NCBI RefSeq assembly: GCF_003966955.1
Contig: NZ_AP019367.1
Span: 372,001 to 436,000 of the forward strand
Direction: 5' to 3'
Origin: Parolsenella catena
Lineage (GTDB): Bacteria > Actinomycetota > Coriobacteriia > Coriobacteriales > Atopobiaceae
Length of the DNA: 64,000 nt
Numbering within the stretch: the stretch's first letter is position 1; each line of letters starts with the position of its first letter. Of the stretch, positions 8,829 to 16,498 are shown one piece after another. The notes beneath the pieces are model-generated. The model saw only the letters and a list, made by a program, of their open reading frames with translations, was not told where the DNA came from and did no database searches. A program made the position numbers and the translations under genes.

Positions 8829-9641
8829 ATGCTCAACGAGCTCTACCACAGCCTCAATCCCATCGCCTTCACCCTGGGCCCGCTGCAGGTCCACTGGTAT
8901 GCCCTCGCCTATCTCGTCGGCTTCGTGCTCGCGGGCGTCGTGGCGTACCGCGTGGCCAGGCGCTGGGGCCTTGACCTTTCCGCCGAGGACGTCACGAACG
9001 TCGTCGTGGGCATCGCCTGGGGCATCATCATCGGCGCCCGGCTGTTCTACGTCGTGTTCTATGGTGATGGCTATTACCTCGCGAACCCTCTCAAGGTCTT
9101 TGCGCTCGGCGAGGGCGGCATGAGCTTTCACGGCGGCCTCGTGGGCGCCGTCGTGGGCGGGGCCATCATGTGCCGCGCCTGCCACATCTCCATCGCGACC
9201 TTCTGCGACCTGGGCGTCATCGGCGCCCCGCTCGGCCTGTTCTTTGGCCGCTGCGCCAACTTCGTGAACGGCGAGCTGTGGGGCAAGCCCACGAGCCTTC
9301 CGTGGGGCGTGGTGTTCGAGACGGGCGGCGGCGTGGCGCGTCACCCCAGCCAGCTGTACGAGGCCGTGCTCGAGGGCCTCGTCATCTTTGCCGTGCTGCT
9401 GTGGATGAGCCGCAGGCGCCCGGCGCGTCCGCAAGGCACGTTCATGGGGACGTTTCTCGTGCTCTACGGCGTGTTCCGGTTCCTCATCGAGTTCGTGCGC
9501 GTGCCAGACGCCCAGCTCGGCTACCTGCTTGGCCCCATCACGATGGGCCAGCTGCTGAGCGCGCCGCTCGTCGTGGCCGGCATCGTGGTGCTCGTCGTGG
9601 CGCATCGTGCCCAGCGCCCGCAGGTGGGCCACGTGGCGTAG
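8829..9641 (+). CDS. lgt: Prolipoprotein diacylglyceryl transferase
   Basis: 270-residue polytopic membrane enzyme that transfers diacylglycerol from phosphatidylglycerol to the lipobox cysteine of prelipoproteins, the first step of lipoprotein maturation. Conserved features are seen in order: HWYALAY near the N-terminus, GGMSFHGGLVGA with the essential His, the Lgt signature GRCANFVNGELWG, then RHPSQLYEA and a final helix ending before a basic tail. About seven membrane segments. An in-frame ATG at 8766 exists, but ATG 8829 has GGAAGGG at the right distance and gives the usual N-terminus. Substrates in this window include the amino-acid-binding lipoprotein at 27844. Confidence 0.93.
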   Translation: MLNELYHSLNPIAFTLGPLQVHWYALAYLVGFVLAGVVAYRVARRWGLDLSAEDVTNVVVGIAWGIIIGARLFYVVFYGDGYYLANPLKVFALGEGGMSFHGGLVGAVVGGAIMCRACHISIATFCDLGVIGAPLGLFFGRCANFVNGELWGKPTSLPWGVVFETGGGVARHPSQLYEAVLEGLVIFAVLLWMSRRRPARPQGTFMGTFLVLYGVFRFLIEFVRVPDAQLGYLLGPITMGQLLSAPLVVAGIVVLVVAHRAQRPQVGHVA

Positions 9642-9650
9642 CCGCCCGCG

Positions 9651-9690
9651 AGGCGTCCCAAAAGTCTCTGACGCCTTTGGGAGACCTTTG
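9651..9690 (+). terminator. Possible terminator after lgt
   Basis: AGGCGTC pairs with GACGCCT, and an overlapping alternative pairs GTCTC with GAGAC followed by CTTTG. The structure is compact but the T tract is poor. Confidence 0.4.
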
Positions 9691-9830
9691 CGCGTGCGCC
9701 ATGCGAGAAAAGGGCTAATATAAGCAAGTTGCGTGCATGTGTCGCTTTGGCGTATGCTCACGCAGTCTAGCTAGAGGTCTTGCGCGTCGGCCATAGGGAC
9801 GGGCGCGCTGCGGCAAGTAAGGAGACGTGC

Positions 9831-10631
9831 ATGTCCGGACACTCCAAGTGGGCAACCACCAAGCATCGTAAGGGCGCGCAGGACGCCAAGCGCTCTGCCC
9901 TGTTCTCGAAGCTCTCTCGTAACATCACCGTTGCTGCCAAGCTCGGCGGCGACCCGCTTCCCGAGAACAACGCCTCGCTCGCCGCGGCCGTGGCCAAGGC
10001 CCGCATGTCCTCCATGCCCAAGGACCGCATCAAGGCCGCCATCGACAAGGCCTTTGGCGCCGGTGCCGATGCCGCCGTCTACTCCGAGGTCACCTACGAG
10101 GGCTATGGTCCCGCCGGCGTCGCCGTCTACGTCGACTGCCTGACGGACAACAAGAACCGCACCGCCGCCGACGTCCGCTCCGCCTTCACGCACTCTGGCG
10201 GCTCGCTGGGCACCACGGGCTCCGTGGCCTTCCAGTTCGAGCGCAAGGGCTCCATCGCCGTCGACAAGGTCATCAAGTCCGACGACAAGAAGGTCGCCGA
10301 CAAGGAGAACGCCGTCGACGAGGACGAGTTCATGATGGCCGTTGCCGAGGCTGGCGGAGACGACTACGAGGACGCCGGCGAGGAGTGGGTCGTCTGGACG
10401 GCCTACGACAAGATGCAGGAGGTCCAGAAGGGCCTCGAGTCCCAGGGCATCGAGGTCAAGGGCTCCGAGCTCACCATGGTCCCCACCACCCCGACGCAGG
10501 TCTCCGTCGCTGACGCCAAGAAGGTCCAGCGCCTCGTCGACCGCCTCGAGGAGCTCGAGGACGTGCAGAACGTCTACCACACCATGGAGATGACCGACGA
10601 GGTCGTCGCCGCTCTGGAGGAGGACGAGTAG
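9831..10631 (+). CDS. yebC: YebC/PmpR family transcription or translation regulator
   Basis: 266 residues. The N-terminus SGHSKWATTKHRKGAQDAKR is the family hallmark, followed by the three-domain YebC fold including the GYGPAGVAVYVDCLTDN segment. YebC-type proteins act as DNA-binding regulators in some bacteria, and more recently have been reported to help ribosomes through proline stretches. The protein is slightly longer than the usual 240-250 residues because of an acidic insertion around residues 150-190. Start at ATG 9831 with AAGGAGA; the open frame extends 51 bp upstream without a ribosome binding site. A terminator follows, so it is likely monocistronic. Confidence 0.92.
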   Translation: MSGHSKWATTKHRKGAQDAKRSALFSKLSRNITVAAKLGGDPLPENNASLAAAVAKARMSSMPKDRIKAAIDKAFGAGADAAVYSEVTYEGYGPAGVAVYVDCLTDNKNRTAADVRSAFTHSGGSLGTTGSVAFQFERKGSIAVDKVIKSDDKKVADKENAVDEDEFMMAVAEAGGDDYEDAGEEWVVWTAYDKMQEVQKGLESQGIEVKGSELTMVPTTPTQVSVADAKKVQRLVDRLEELEDVQNVYHTMEMTDEVVAALEEDE

Positions 10632-10734
10632 GGCAGTCGCCCCTCGCGCGCGTCGCGGTCCTGCCCGGCGCGGCTCCAGGCAAACCCGCTGCCGGACAGT
10701 TCGTGTCCGATATTCGGGGTATCCTAGTGCTAAC

Positions 10735-10766
10735 GCGCCCTGGTCGTCAGGCCGGGGCGCTTTTCT
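10735..10766 (+). terminator. Rho-independent terminator after yebC
   Basis: GCGCCC pairs with GGGCGC, continued by TGG against CC(G)G, and is followed by TTTTCT. It lies 103 bp after yebC and about 20 bp before the amaP start. Confidence 0.7.
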
Positions 10767-10785
10767 ATCTGAGGGAAGAGGTCTC

Positions 10786-11433
10786 ATGGGCGGTCTCAGA
10801 CGCTTCATCCTGTTCGTGTTCTCGCTCGCGGGCATCGCGTGCCTCGCGGCGCTCGCGCTGCCGTGGTTTGGCCTGTTCCCCGATGAGATCGCGATGCTCG
10901 AGGGCCTTGACTGGTACGTCACGGCGGTCGAGGTCTGCCTCGCGATGACGGCTGCCTGGCTCGCCTTCGAGCTATTGCGCTCGCTCTTCTCGCGCAAGCG
11001 CCGTGACGCCATCTCGGTCATGGACGTGGACGGCGGCGCCATCACCGTCACGAAGAGCGCCGTCGCCTCCCAGGCCGCCCACATCGTCGAGGCACTCGGC
11101 GTGGGCGAGGCGCGCAGCGTGGACGTCTCGGCCTCGCGCTCGGGGCAGGTCCGCGTGGACGTCAAGGTGACGCCGTTCGAGTCCATCGACGTCACGGACG
11201 AGGCGCCCACGCTGCACGAGGGCCTCGTCGCGGGGCTCTCGGCCATGGTGGGCGAGCACCTCGGTGCCGTGAACGTCGAGTTCCTCGAGCCCCAGCACGC
11301 CAGCTCGCTCGTTGTGCTCGACGAGCAGGGCGAGGGCGACGAGGACGAGGCGTACGCCGGTGAGGAGCCTGCGGCCAGCTCTGATGACACGGGTGACATC
11401 ACGATCCCGATGAACGTCGAGAGGGAGGCGTGA
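10786..11433 (+). CDS. amaP: Alkaline shock response membrane anchor protein AmaP
   Basis: 215 residues: two membrane segments (about 6-28 and 45-65), then a cytoplasmic domain of about 110 residues and an acidic tail rich in Glu and Asp. In Staphylococcus, AmaP tethers the abundant envelope-stress protein Asp23 to the membrane. The order here (AmaP, DUF2273 protein, Asp23 homologue) matches that known cluster, which supports the call more than sequence alone. The stop overlaps the possible GTG of the next gene (GTGA), so translation is coupled. A GGGAAGAGG-type ribosome binding site precedes ATG 10786. Confidence 0.82.
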   Translation: MGGLRRFILFVFSLAGIACLAALALPWFGLFPDEIAMLEGLDWYVTAVEVCLAMTAAWLAFELLRSLFSRKRRDAISVMDVDGGAITVTKSAVASQAAHIVEALGVGEARSVDVSASRSGQVRVDVKVTPFESIDVTDEAPTLHEGLVAGLSAMVGEHLGAVNVEFLEPQHASSLVVLDEQGEGDEDEAYAGEEPAASSDDTGDITIPMNVEREA

Positions 11434-11438
11434 TTCCC

Positions 11439-11816
11439 ATGGCAAACGAGAAGGTCCAGGCTCGCATAGAGCCGGCGCCCCGCCCGGCAGCCGCGCCCGA
11501 GCCCGAGCCCGCGCCGCGGCCTGATGCGCAGGCTGTCGCCGCTGCCCCCTCGGAGGTCACCGTCCGGGAGGAGGCGCCGCAGCCGGGCGCGTGGACGCGC
11601 CTCTCGACATGGTTCGCCACGACGTTCCCGCATAGCCGCAACGCGGTTCTCGGCGGCATCTGCGGCCTTGTGGTGGCGCTGCTGCTGTTCTCGGTCGGCC
11701 TGCTCAAGACGCTCGTCATCGCGCTGCTCGTCACGATCGGCGTGGCGTGCGGCCAGTACGCAGACGGAGACCCCAAGCTCGTGAACCTCGTTCGCGAGCT
11801 CATGAAGCGCCGCTAG
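11439..11816 (+). CDS. DUF2273-like small membrane protein
   Basis: 125 residues: a Pro/Ala/Glu-rich cytoplasmic N-terminus of about 55 residues, then a compact hydrophobic region of about 45 residues (HSRNAVLGGICGLVVALL onward) that can form two helices, and a short basic tail. This matches the small DUF2273 partner found between AmaP and Asp23 in Gram-positive clusters, with an unusually long Pro-rich extension. ATG 11439 is 10 bases after GGGAGG and is preferred over GTG 11430, which overlaps the amaP stop and lies only one base from the same site. Confidence 0.72.
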   Translation: MANEKVQARIEPAPRPAAAPEPEPAPRPDAQAVAAAPSEVTVREEAPQPGAWTRLSTWFATTFPHSRNAVLGGICGLVVALLLFSVGLLKTLVIALLVTIGVACGQYADGDPKLVNLVRELMKRR

Positions 11817-11882
11817 CCACCTCGGCGGGCGAGCGCGTGCAAGATTAGGTATGAGACCCACCCCGCGAGGATTGGAGTCAGC

Positions 11883-12410
11883 ATGAGCACGAAGGAAACC
11901 ACGCAGGAAGAGACCGTCGACCAGACGCCTGGCGCCGAGCCTGCCGAGGACTCCACGGGCGTCCTCGCAACGAACGACTCCGGCGACCTCATGTATTCGG
12001 ACGCCGACGAGGACCTCGACAGCGAGGACTCGCTCACGTTCTCCAACGGCGTCATCGAGAAGATTGTCGCCATCTCCGTCCGTGACGTCCCGGGCGTCCT
12101 TGGCATGAAGGGCGGCTTCATCAACCGCGTTCAGGAGACGTTTGGCGCCTCTGACCCCACGAAGGGCGTGTCCGTCGAGGTCATGCCTGACAGCTCCGTG
12201 CGCGTGAACATCTCCGTGCTCATCGAGTACGGCGCCTATGCACCGCAGGTGTTCGAGGACGTCAAGAAGGTCGTCGTGAAGCAGGTCGCCGGCATGACGG
12301 GCCTTGAGGTGGGCGGCGTCAACCTGCGCATCGAGGACGTCCTCACGCCCGAGGAGTACGAGCACATGCAGGGCGCCCGCGAGGACGACGAAGCCGAGCC
12401 GGAGGAGTAG
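11883..12410 (+). CDS. Asp23/Gls24 family envelope stress protein
   Basis: 175 residues: an acidic, probably disordered N-terminus (about 1-50), the Asp23 domain (SNGVIEKIVAISVRDVPGVL at the start, then VNISVLIEYG and the IEDVLTPEEYEH end), and a short acidic tail. Asp23 proteins form filaments at the inner membrane through AmaP and respond to cell-wall stress. It sits 66 bp after the DUF2273 gene behind GGATTGGAG and is followed after 3 bp by murT, linking the stress complex to the peptidoglycan amidation enzymes on one transcript. Confidence 0.88.
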   Translation: MSTKETTQEETVDQTPGAEPAEDSTGVLATNDSGDLMYSDADEDLDSEDSLTFSNGVIEKIVAISVRDVPGVLGMKGGFINRVQETFGASDPTKGVSVEVMPDSSVRVNISVLIEYGAYAPQVFEDVKKVVVKQVAGMTGLEVGGVNLRIEDVLTPEEYEHMQGAREDDEAEPEE

Positions 12411-12413
12411 CGC

Positions 12414-13790
12414 GTGAGCCTGAGAAGCTCCATAGCGCGGGGTGCCGGCCGCCTCACGGCCGGCCTGCTGCACGCGGCGGGCCGCTCGGCCTCGCAGCTG
12501 CCGGGCCGCGTGGCCCTCGCGATCGATCCCGCCGCCATCGCGGACCTGGCACCCAAGCTCGTCCACGGCTCAATCGTCGTGTGCGGCACGAACGGCAAGA
12601 CGACGACGAACAACGTGCTCGCGAGTGCTGTCGAGGCTGCCGGCGCGCGCGTGCTGTGCAATCGTGCCGGCGCCAACATGGCCCCCGGCGTGGCGGCGGC
12701 GCTTTTGCCGGGCTCCTCCGCGGACTGGGCCGTCATCGAGGCCGACGAGCTGTCCACCATCAACATCCTGCCCGAGCTGCGCCCGCGCTACCTCGTGCTG
12801 CTCAACCTCTTCCGCGACCAGCTTGACCGCGCCGGCGAGATAGACCGCGTGCAGGACGTCATCGCGAGCGCGCTCGCCGCAAGCCCCGAGACCACGCTCG
12901 TGGCCTGTGGCGACGACCCGCTCGTCATGGGCGTGGCGCACCGTGCGCGCAGGGCTGGCACGCGGGTGCTCACGTTTGGCATCGGCGAGGATCTCCACCT
13001 GCCGGCCGACCGCGTGCCCGAGGCGCGCTTCTGCCAGGTGTGCGGCGCCGAGCTTGCCTACGACTATCGTGCCTATGCCCAGCTGGGCGCCTTCCGCTGC
13101 CCCAAGGGGGACTTCTGCCGCCCCGCGCTGGACTGGCAGGCCACGGGCGTCGAGGTGGGGCGCACGGGCGTGAGCTTCACCGTGAGCGGCACGGACCTGC
13201 CTGAGCCCGTGCGTATCAGCGCGAGCTTTGGCGGCGTGTACATGGTCTACAACCTCATGGCCGCGTTCGTGGGCGCGCACCTCGCCGGCGTGGATGCCCA
13301 GACGTTCCAGCGCACGGTGGACGGCTACCACCCCGAGAATGGCCGCCTGCAGCGCTTCCGCGTGGACGGTCGCGAGGTCGTCCTCAACCTCGCCAAGAAC
13401 CCCACGGGCTTCAATCAGAACATCTCGCTCATGCTCGCGGACGACCGCAAGAAGGCGGCGTTTTTCGTCATCAACGACGACTACAACGACGGCAAGGACA
13501 TCTCCTGGATCTGGGACGTGGACTTCGAGCGCCTTGCCGTGGGCGCGCCCAAGCGTGGCGGCGTGGTCGAGGAGGGCGACCTTGCGGTCGTCGCCGGCGG
13601 GCACCGCGCCCATGACGTGCGCGTGCGCATGAAGTACGCGGGCATCACGGCGCCGGTCGCCCACACCGTGCGCGAGGCGCTCGATGCCGTGGCTGACCTT
13701 CCGCTCGACGAGCCTCTGTACGTGCTGACGAACTACTCGGCGCTGTGGCCGGCCAAGGCCGAGCTCGAGAAGATGGGGGAGCGCCTGTGA
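12414..13790 (+). CDS. murT: Lipid II isoglutaminyl synthase, MurT subunit
   Basis: 458 residues, Mur-ligase fold. The P-loop GTNGKTT lies at 58-64, and a four-cysteine zinc site (Cys 207, 210, 229, 235) interrupts the central domain as in characterised MurT proteins. The C-terminal DUF1727 domain contains AKNPTGFNQ, where the conserved Asp/Asn set lies. MurT activates the alpha-carboxylate of D-Glu in lipid II with ATP, and GatD supplies ammonia to give D-isoglutamine. Starts at GTG 12414 and overlaps gatD by 4 bp (GTGA), as expected for a two-subunit enzyme. Confidence 0.95.
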   Translation: MSLRSSIARGAGRLTAGLLHAAGRSASQLPGRVALAIDPAAIADLAPKLVHGSIVVCGTNGKTTTNNVLASAVEAAGARVLCNRAGANMAPGVAAALLPGSSADWAVIEADELSTINILPELRPRYLVLLNLFRDQLDRAGEIDRVQDVIASALAASPETTLVACGDDPLVMGVAHRARRAGTRVLTFGIGEDLHLPADRVPEARFCQVCGAELAYDYRAYAQLGAFRCPKGDFCRPALDWQATGVEVGRTGVSFTVSGTDLPEPVRISASFGGVYMVYNLMAAFVGAHLAGVDAQTFQRTVDGYHPENGRLQRFRVDGREVVLNLAKNPTGFNQNISLMLADDRKKAAFFVINDDYNDGKDISWIWDVDFERLAVGAPKRGGVVEEGDLAVVAGGHRAHDVRVRMKYAGITAPVAHTVREALDAVADLPLDEPLYVLTNYSALWPAKAELEKMGERL

Positions 13791-14530
13791 GCGAGAGGAC
13801 CCTGCGCATCGCGCATCTCTACCCTGAGCTGCTGAACCTCTACGGAGACGGCGGCAACATCCTCGTGCTGAGGAAGCGCCTGGAGTGGCGCGGCATCGGC
13901 TGCGAGGTCCGGGAGGTCCACATCGATGACCGCCCGAGCTTCTCGGACGTGGACATCGTCTTCATCGGCGGTGGCTCGGACCGCGAGCAGCGCATCGTGT
14001 GCGAGCACCTGCTCGCCGAGCGCTCTGAGCTCGCGGCCTACGTCGAGGATGGCGGCGTGCTTGCAGCCGTCTGCGGCGGCTACCAGCTTCTTGGCCACTC
14101 CTACCTCATGGGAGACGAGAAGGTCGAGGGCCTCTCGCTCGTTGACCTGTATACGGATCGCGGCAGCCCTCGCCTTATCGGAAACATCGCCATCGAGAGC
14201 CGCATCTCGGCACAACCCATCGTGGGCTATGAGAATCACGGCGGCCGCACGCACCTGGGAGAGGGCGTGGAGCCGCTTGGGCGCGTCGTCCATGGCCACG
14301 GCAACGACGGCGAGAGCGGCTACGAGGGCTGCCTGTACAAAAACATCGTGGGCACCTACATCCATGGGCCGCTGCTGCCCAAGAATCCCGGCGTGGCCGA
14401 CTATCTCATTGGGCGCGCGCTCGAGCGCCGTTATGGCGACGCCGTGCTCGAGCCGCTCGACGACGCGTTTGAGCTCGCGGCCAACGACACCATGTACCAG
14501 CGCCTCGTCTCGGGCGAGGAGAAGGAGTAG
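13787..14530 (+). CDS. gatD: Lipid II isoglutaminyl synthase, GatD glutamine amidotransferase subunit
   Basis: 247 residues, class I glutaminase domain of the CobB/CobQ type. The nucleophile is Cys96 in AAVCGGYQLLG, the catalytic His is His193 in GTYIHGPLLPKNP, and an Arg near 129 corresponds to the substrate-binding arginine described for Staphylococcus GatD. It releases ammonia from glutamine and channels it to MurT. The start is GTG 13787, giving the SERTLRIAHLYPELLNLYGD N-terminus and a 4-bp overlap with murT. A terminator follows directly. Confidence 0.94.
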   Translation: MSERTLRIAHLYPELLNLYGDGGNILVLRKRLEWRGIGCEVREVHIDDRPSFSDVDIVFIGGGSDREQRIVCEHLLAERSELAAYVEDGGVLAAVCGGYQLLGHSYLMGDEKVEGLSLVDLYTDRGSPRLIGNIAIESRISAQPIVGYENHGGRTHLGEGVEPLGRVVHGHGNDGESGYEGCLYKNIVGTYIHGPLLPKNPGVADYLIGRALERRYGDAVLEPLDDAFELAANDTMYQRLVSGEEKE

Positions 14531-14555
14531 GGGCGGCGTAATTTGATGCGAAGCG

Positions 14556-14591
14556 AGGGCGAGGGGCTTGCGGGCCTCTCGCCCTTTTTTC
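14556..14591 (+). terminator. Rho-independent terminator after gatD
   Basis: AGGGCGAG pairs with CTCGCCCT (with further GG/CC pairs toward the loop), running into a TTTTTT tract. It ends the amaP-to-gatD unit. Confidence 0.85.
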
Positions 14592-14635
14592 GTGCGCGGA
14601 GGCGTTGGGCGTTTCTCGCGCTTCTCATGCCGGTC

Positions 14636-14985
14636 CCTCGTTCGTTCATCCATTTTGCGCGCTTCTCCGCATCGATTCGTCCAAACTACGCGTCCCCCCA
14701 CGTTGGTTCGTCCGTATTACGCGTTTGGAGGCCCCTGGATGCGTAGTTTGGACGAACGGATGAAGGCGGCACGTCAAACGGACGAACGAATGGCAGAAAC
14801 GCGTTAAACGGACGAGTCGATGGGTCGGATCGGCGTTGGTCCTCGTTGATTGGACGCGTAGAAACGGGTGCTCGATGGGGTGGGGCGGAAAGGCGGGAGG
14901 CGCATCTCGCTGCGTTTCATCTATTCATCAAAATTGCGTGCGTAGAGGGCTCCGAACGCGTAATTTGGATGAACGGATGGGTTGC
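14636..14985. repeat. Degenerate array, 30-31-bp period, both orientations
   Basis: This fills most of the 506-bp gap between gatD and the amidohydrolase. Three forward units (TTCATCC at about 14645, TTCGTCC at 14676 and 14707) are 31 bp apart. Three reverse units (GGACGAAC at 14750 and 14780, GGACGAGT at 14810) are 30 bp apart. Looser copies lie near 14852, 14923 and 14968. The consensus is roughly CATCCGTTCGTCC followed by AAATTACGCGT. There are no unique spacers and no cas genes, so it is not CRISPR. No open frame or promoter is convincing in the gap. Function unknown. Confidence 0.7.
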
Positions 14986-15036
14986 GTGGGCGAGAAGGGC
15001 CCGCAAGCGCCGGCGGGCTCGCGGGCCCCGCTTGCC

Positions 15037-16245
15037 CTACTCGTTCAAGAAATCAACCGCGTACTGGGCGGCGAGCATGGAGCCGCGCACGAGCACGGAC
15101 TCGTCCGGGTCGTAGTGGCTGGAGTGCTGCGGCCACACCTTGCCGCTCGGGTCCGCCGTGCCGCTGCCGAGGAACACGAACACGCCGGGGCGGCGACGCA
15201 GGTACTCAGAGAAGTCCTCGCCAGGCATGGAGCCTTGGTAGCGCACGAGGGCATCGGCGCCGAGCACCTCCCGTGCGGCTCGCGCGGCGCGCTCGCTCGC
15301 CTCGGGCGTGTTGACGACCGTGCTGTGTGCCACCTCGTAGGTGAGCCTTGCCGTGCAGCCAAACGCCGCGGCCACCTCGCCGGCCATGCGCTCCATGAGC
15401 TTGGGGATGCGCTCGTGGGCCTCCTCGTGGAACGTGCGCACGGTGCCCTCCATCCAGGCGCGGCCGGCCATGACGTTTCTCGCGGTGCCGCCGTGGAACT
15501 GGCCCACCGTGACGACGGCGGGCTCGAAGGGGCTCATGTTGCGGCTCACGATGGCCTGCAGGCTCTCCACGATGGCAGCTCCCGCGAGCACGGCGTCCGC
15601 GCCCTGGTTGGGCATGGCGCCGTGGGCGCTGCGACCCGTGACGTCGATGCGCCACCAGTCCGTGGCGGCCATGCGCGGGCCCGCCTCCACGGACACCTTG
15701 CCGGCCGGCACGTCGCTCCAGATGTGCGTGCCATACACGCCGTCCACGCCCTCGAGCACGCCCGCCTCGATCATCGTCTTGGAGCCGTTGCCGCCCTCCT
15801 CGGCCGGCTGGAACACGAGGCGCACCTCGCCGCGCAGCTCGTCGGTGAGGTGCGCGAGCAGGCGCGCGGCGCCAAGCAGCATGGCGATGTGGCAGTCGTG
15901 GCCGCAGGCGTGCATGCGGCCCTCGTTGAGCGAGCAGAATGGCTCGCCGGTCTCCTCGGAGACGGGAAGCGCGTCGATGTCGGCGCGCAGCATGAGGCGG
16001 CGGCGTGGAGTGCCGTCCTCAAGGTAGGCGTCCGGCGCGCCCCCGCGCAGCGTGGCGACGACGCCGGTGGCGGTGGGACGTTCGTAGGGAATGCCCAGGG
16101 CGTCCAGGTCCGCGCAGATCTGGGCGGTGGTGTCGTGCTCCTTGTAGGCGACCTCGGGGTGGGCGTGGTACCAGCGCCTGCGGTCGATGACGTAGTCGCT
16201 CGTCTCGCGTGCCGCTGCACGAATCGTGTCCGCCGTCTGTGCCAT
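15037..16245 (-). CDS. M20 family amidohydrolase (hippurate hydrolase/aminoacylase-like)
   Basis: 402 residues, dinuclear-metal amidohydrolase of the M20D type. Metal-binding segments are visible in order: HAHPEVAYKE, RADIDALP, the HACGHDCHIAMLLGAA block, FQPAEEGGNG, a dimerisation lid after GRSAHGAMPNQG, and the C-terminal PGEDFSEY and SSHYDPDE region. Such enzymes hydrolyse N-acyl amino acids or similar amides in the cytoplasm; the exact substrate cannot be read. The start is the ATG at 16245, 8 bases after GAGGGAG. It is divergent from aspS, with about 250 bp between them. Confidence 0.88.
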   Translation of the reverse strand: MAQTADTIRAAARETSDYVIDRRRWYHAHPEVAYKEHDTTAQICADLDALGIPYERPTATGVVATLRGGAPDAYLEDGTPRRRLMLRADIDALPVSEETGEPFCSLNEGRMHACGHDCHIAMLLGAARLLAHLTDELRGEVRLVFQPAEEGGNGSKTMIEAGVLEGVDGVYGTHIWSDVPAGKVSVEAGPRMAATDWWRIDVTGRSAHGAMPNQGADAVLAGAAIVESLQAIVSRNMSPFEPAVVTVGQFHGGTARNVMAGRAWMEGTVRTFHEEAHERIPKLMERMAGEVAAAFGCTARLTYEVAHSTVVNTPEASERAARAAREVLGADALVRYQGSMPGEDFSEYLRRRPGVFVFLGSGTADPSGKVWPQHSSHYDPDESVLVRGSMLAAQYAVDFLNE

Positions 16246-16498
16246 GTCGCTGCTCCCTCGCTTGCGTCGTCCAATCCCTCGCAGGGTAGCACGCCCGCGG
16301 TGGCGGTGGTGCCGGCGCCAACTGCCACCGTGGCAGACGCTTGTGGGGCACATGGCGAAACCGTCTGGTAATCCTCGTCCGTGCCGGCTGCGCTATCATG
16401 TGACGTTGCGCGAGCGCCCACGCTGTCTACGGGGCCGTTCGCCGTCTGAGGGCTTGCCATCCGCCCCGACACGGGATGGCACAGACGAGAGGAAACGC

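Noticed and set aside
9771-12566. Long minus-strand open frame over yebC, amaP and the Asp23 gene
   Set aside because: Shadow frame with Arg/Ala/His-rich composition and no ribosome binding site. The plus-strand genes are well supported by family motifs.
14636-14985. CRISPR-like array
   Set aside because: The units are degenerate, face both ways and leave no unique spacers, and no cas gene is in the window.
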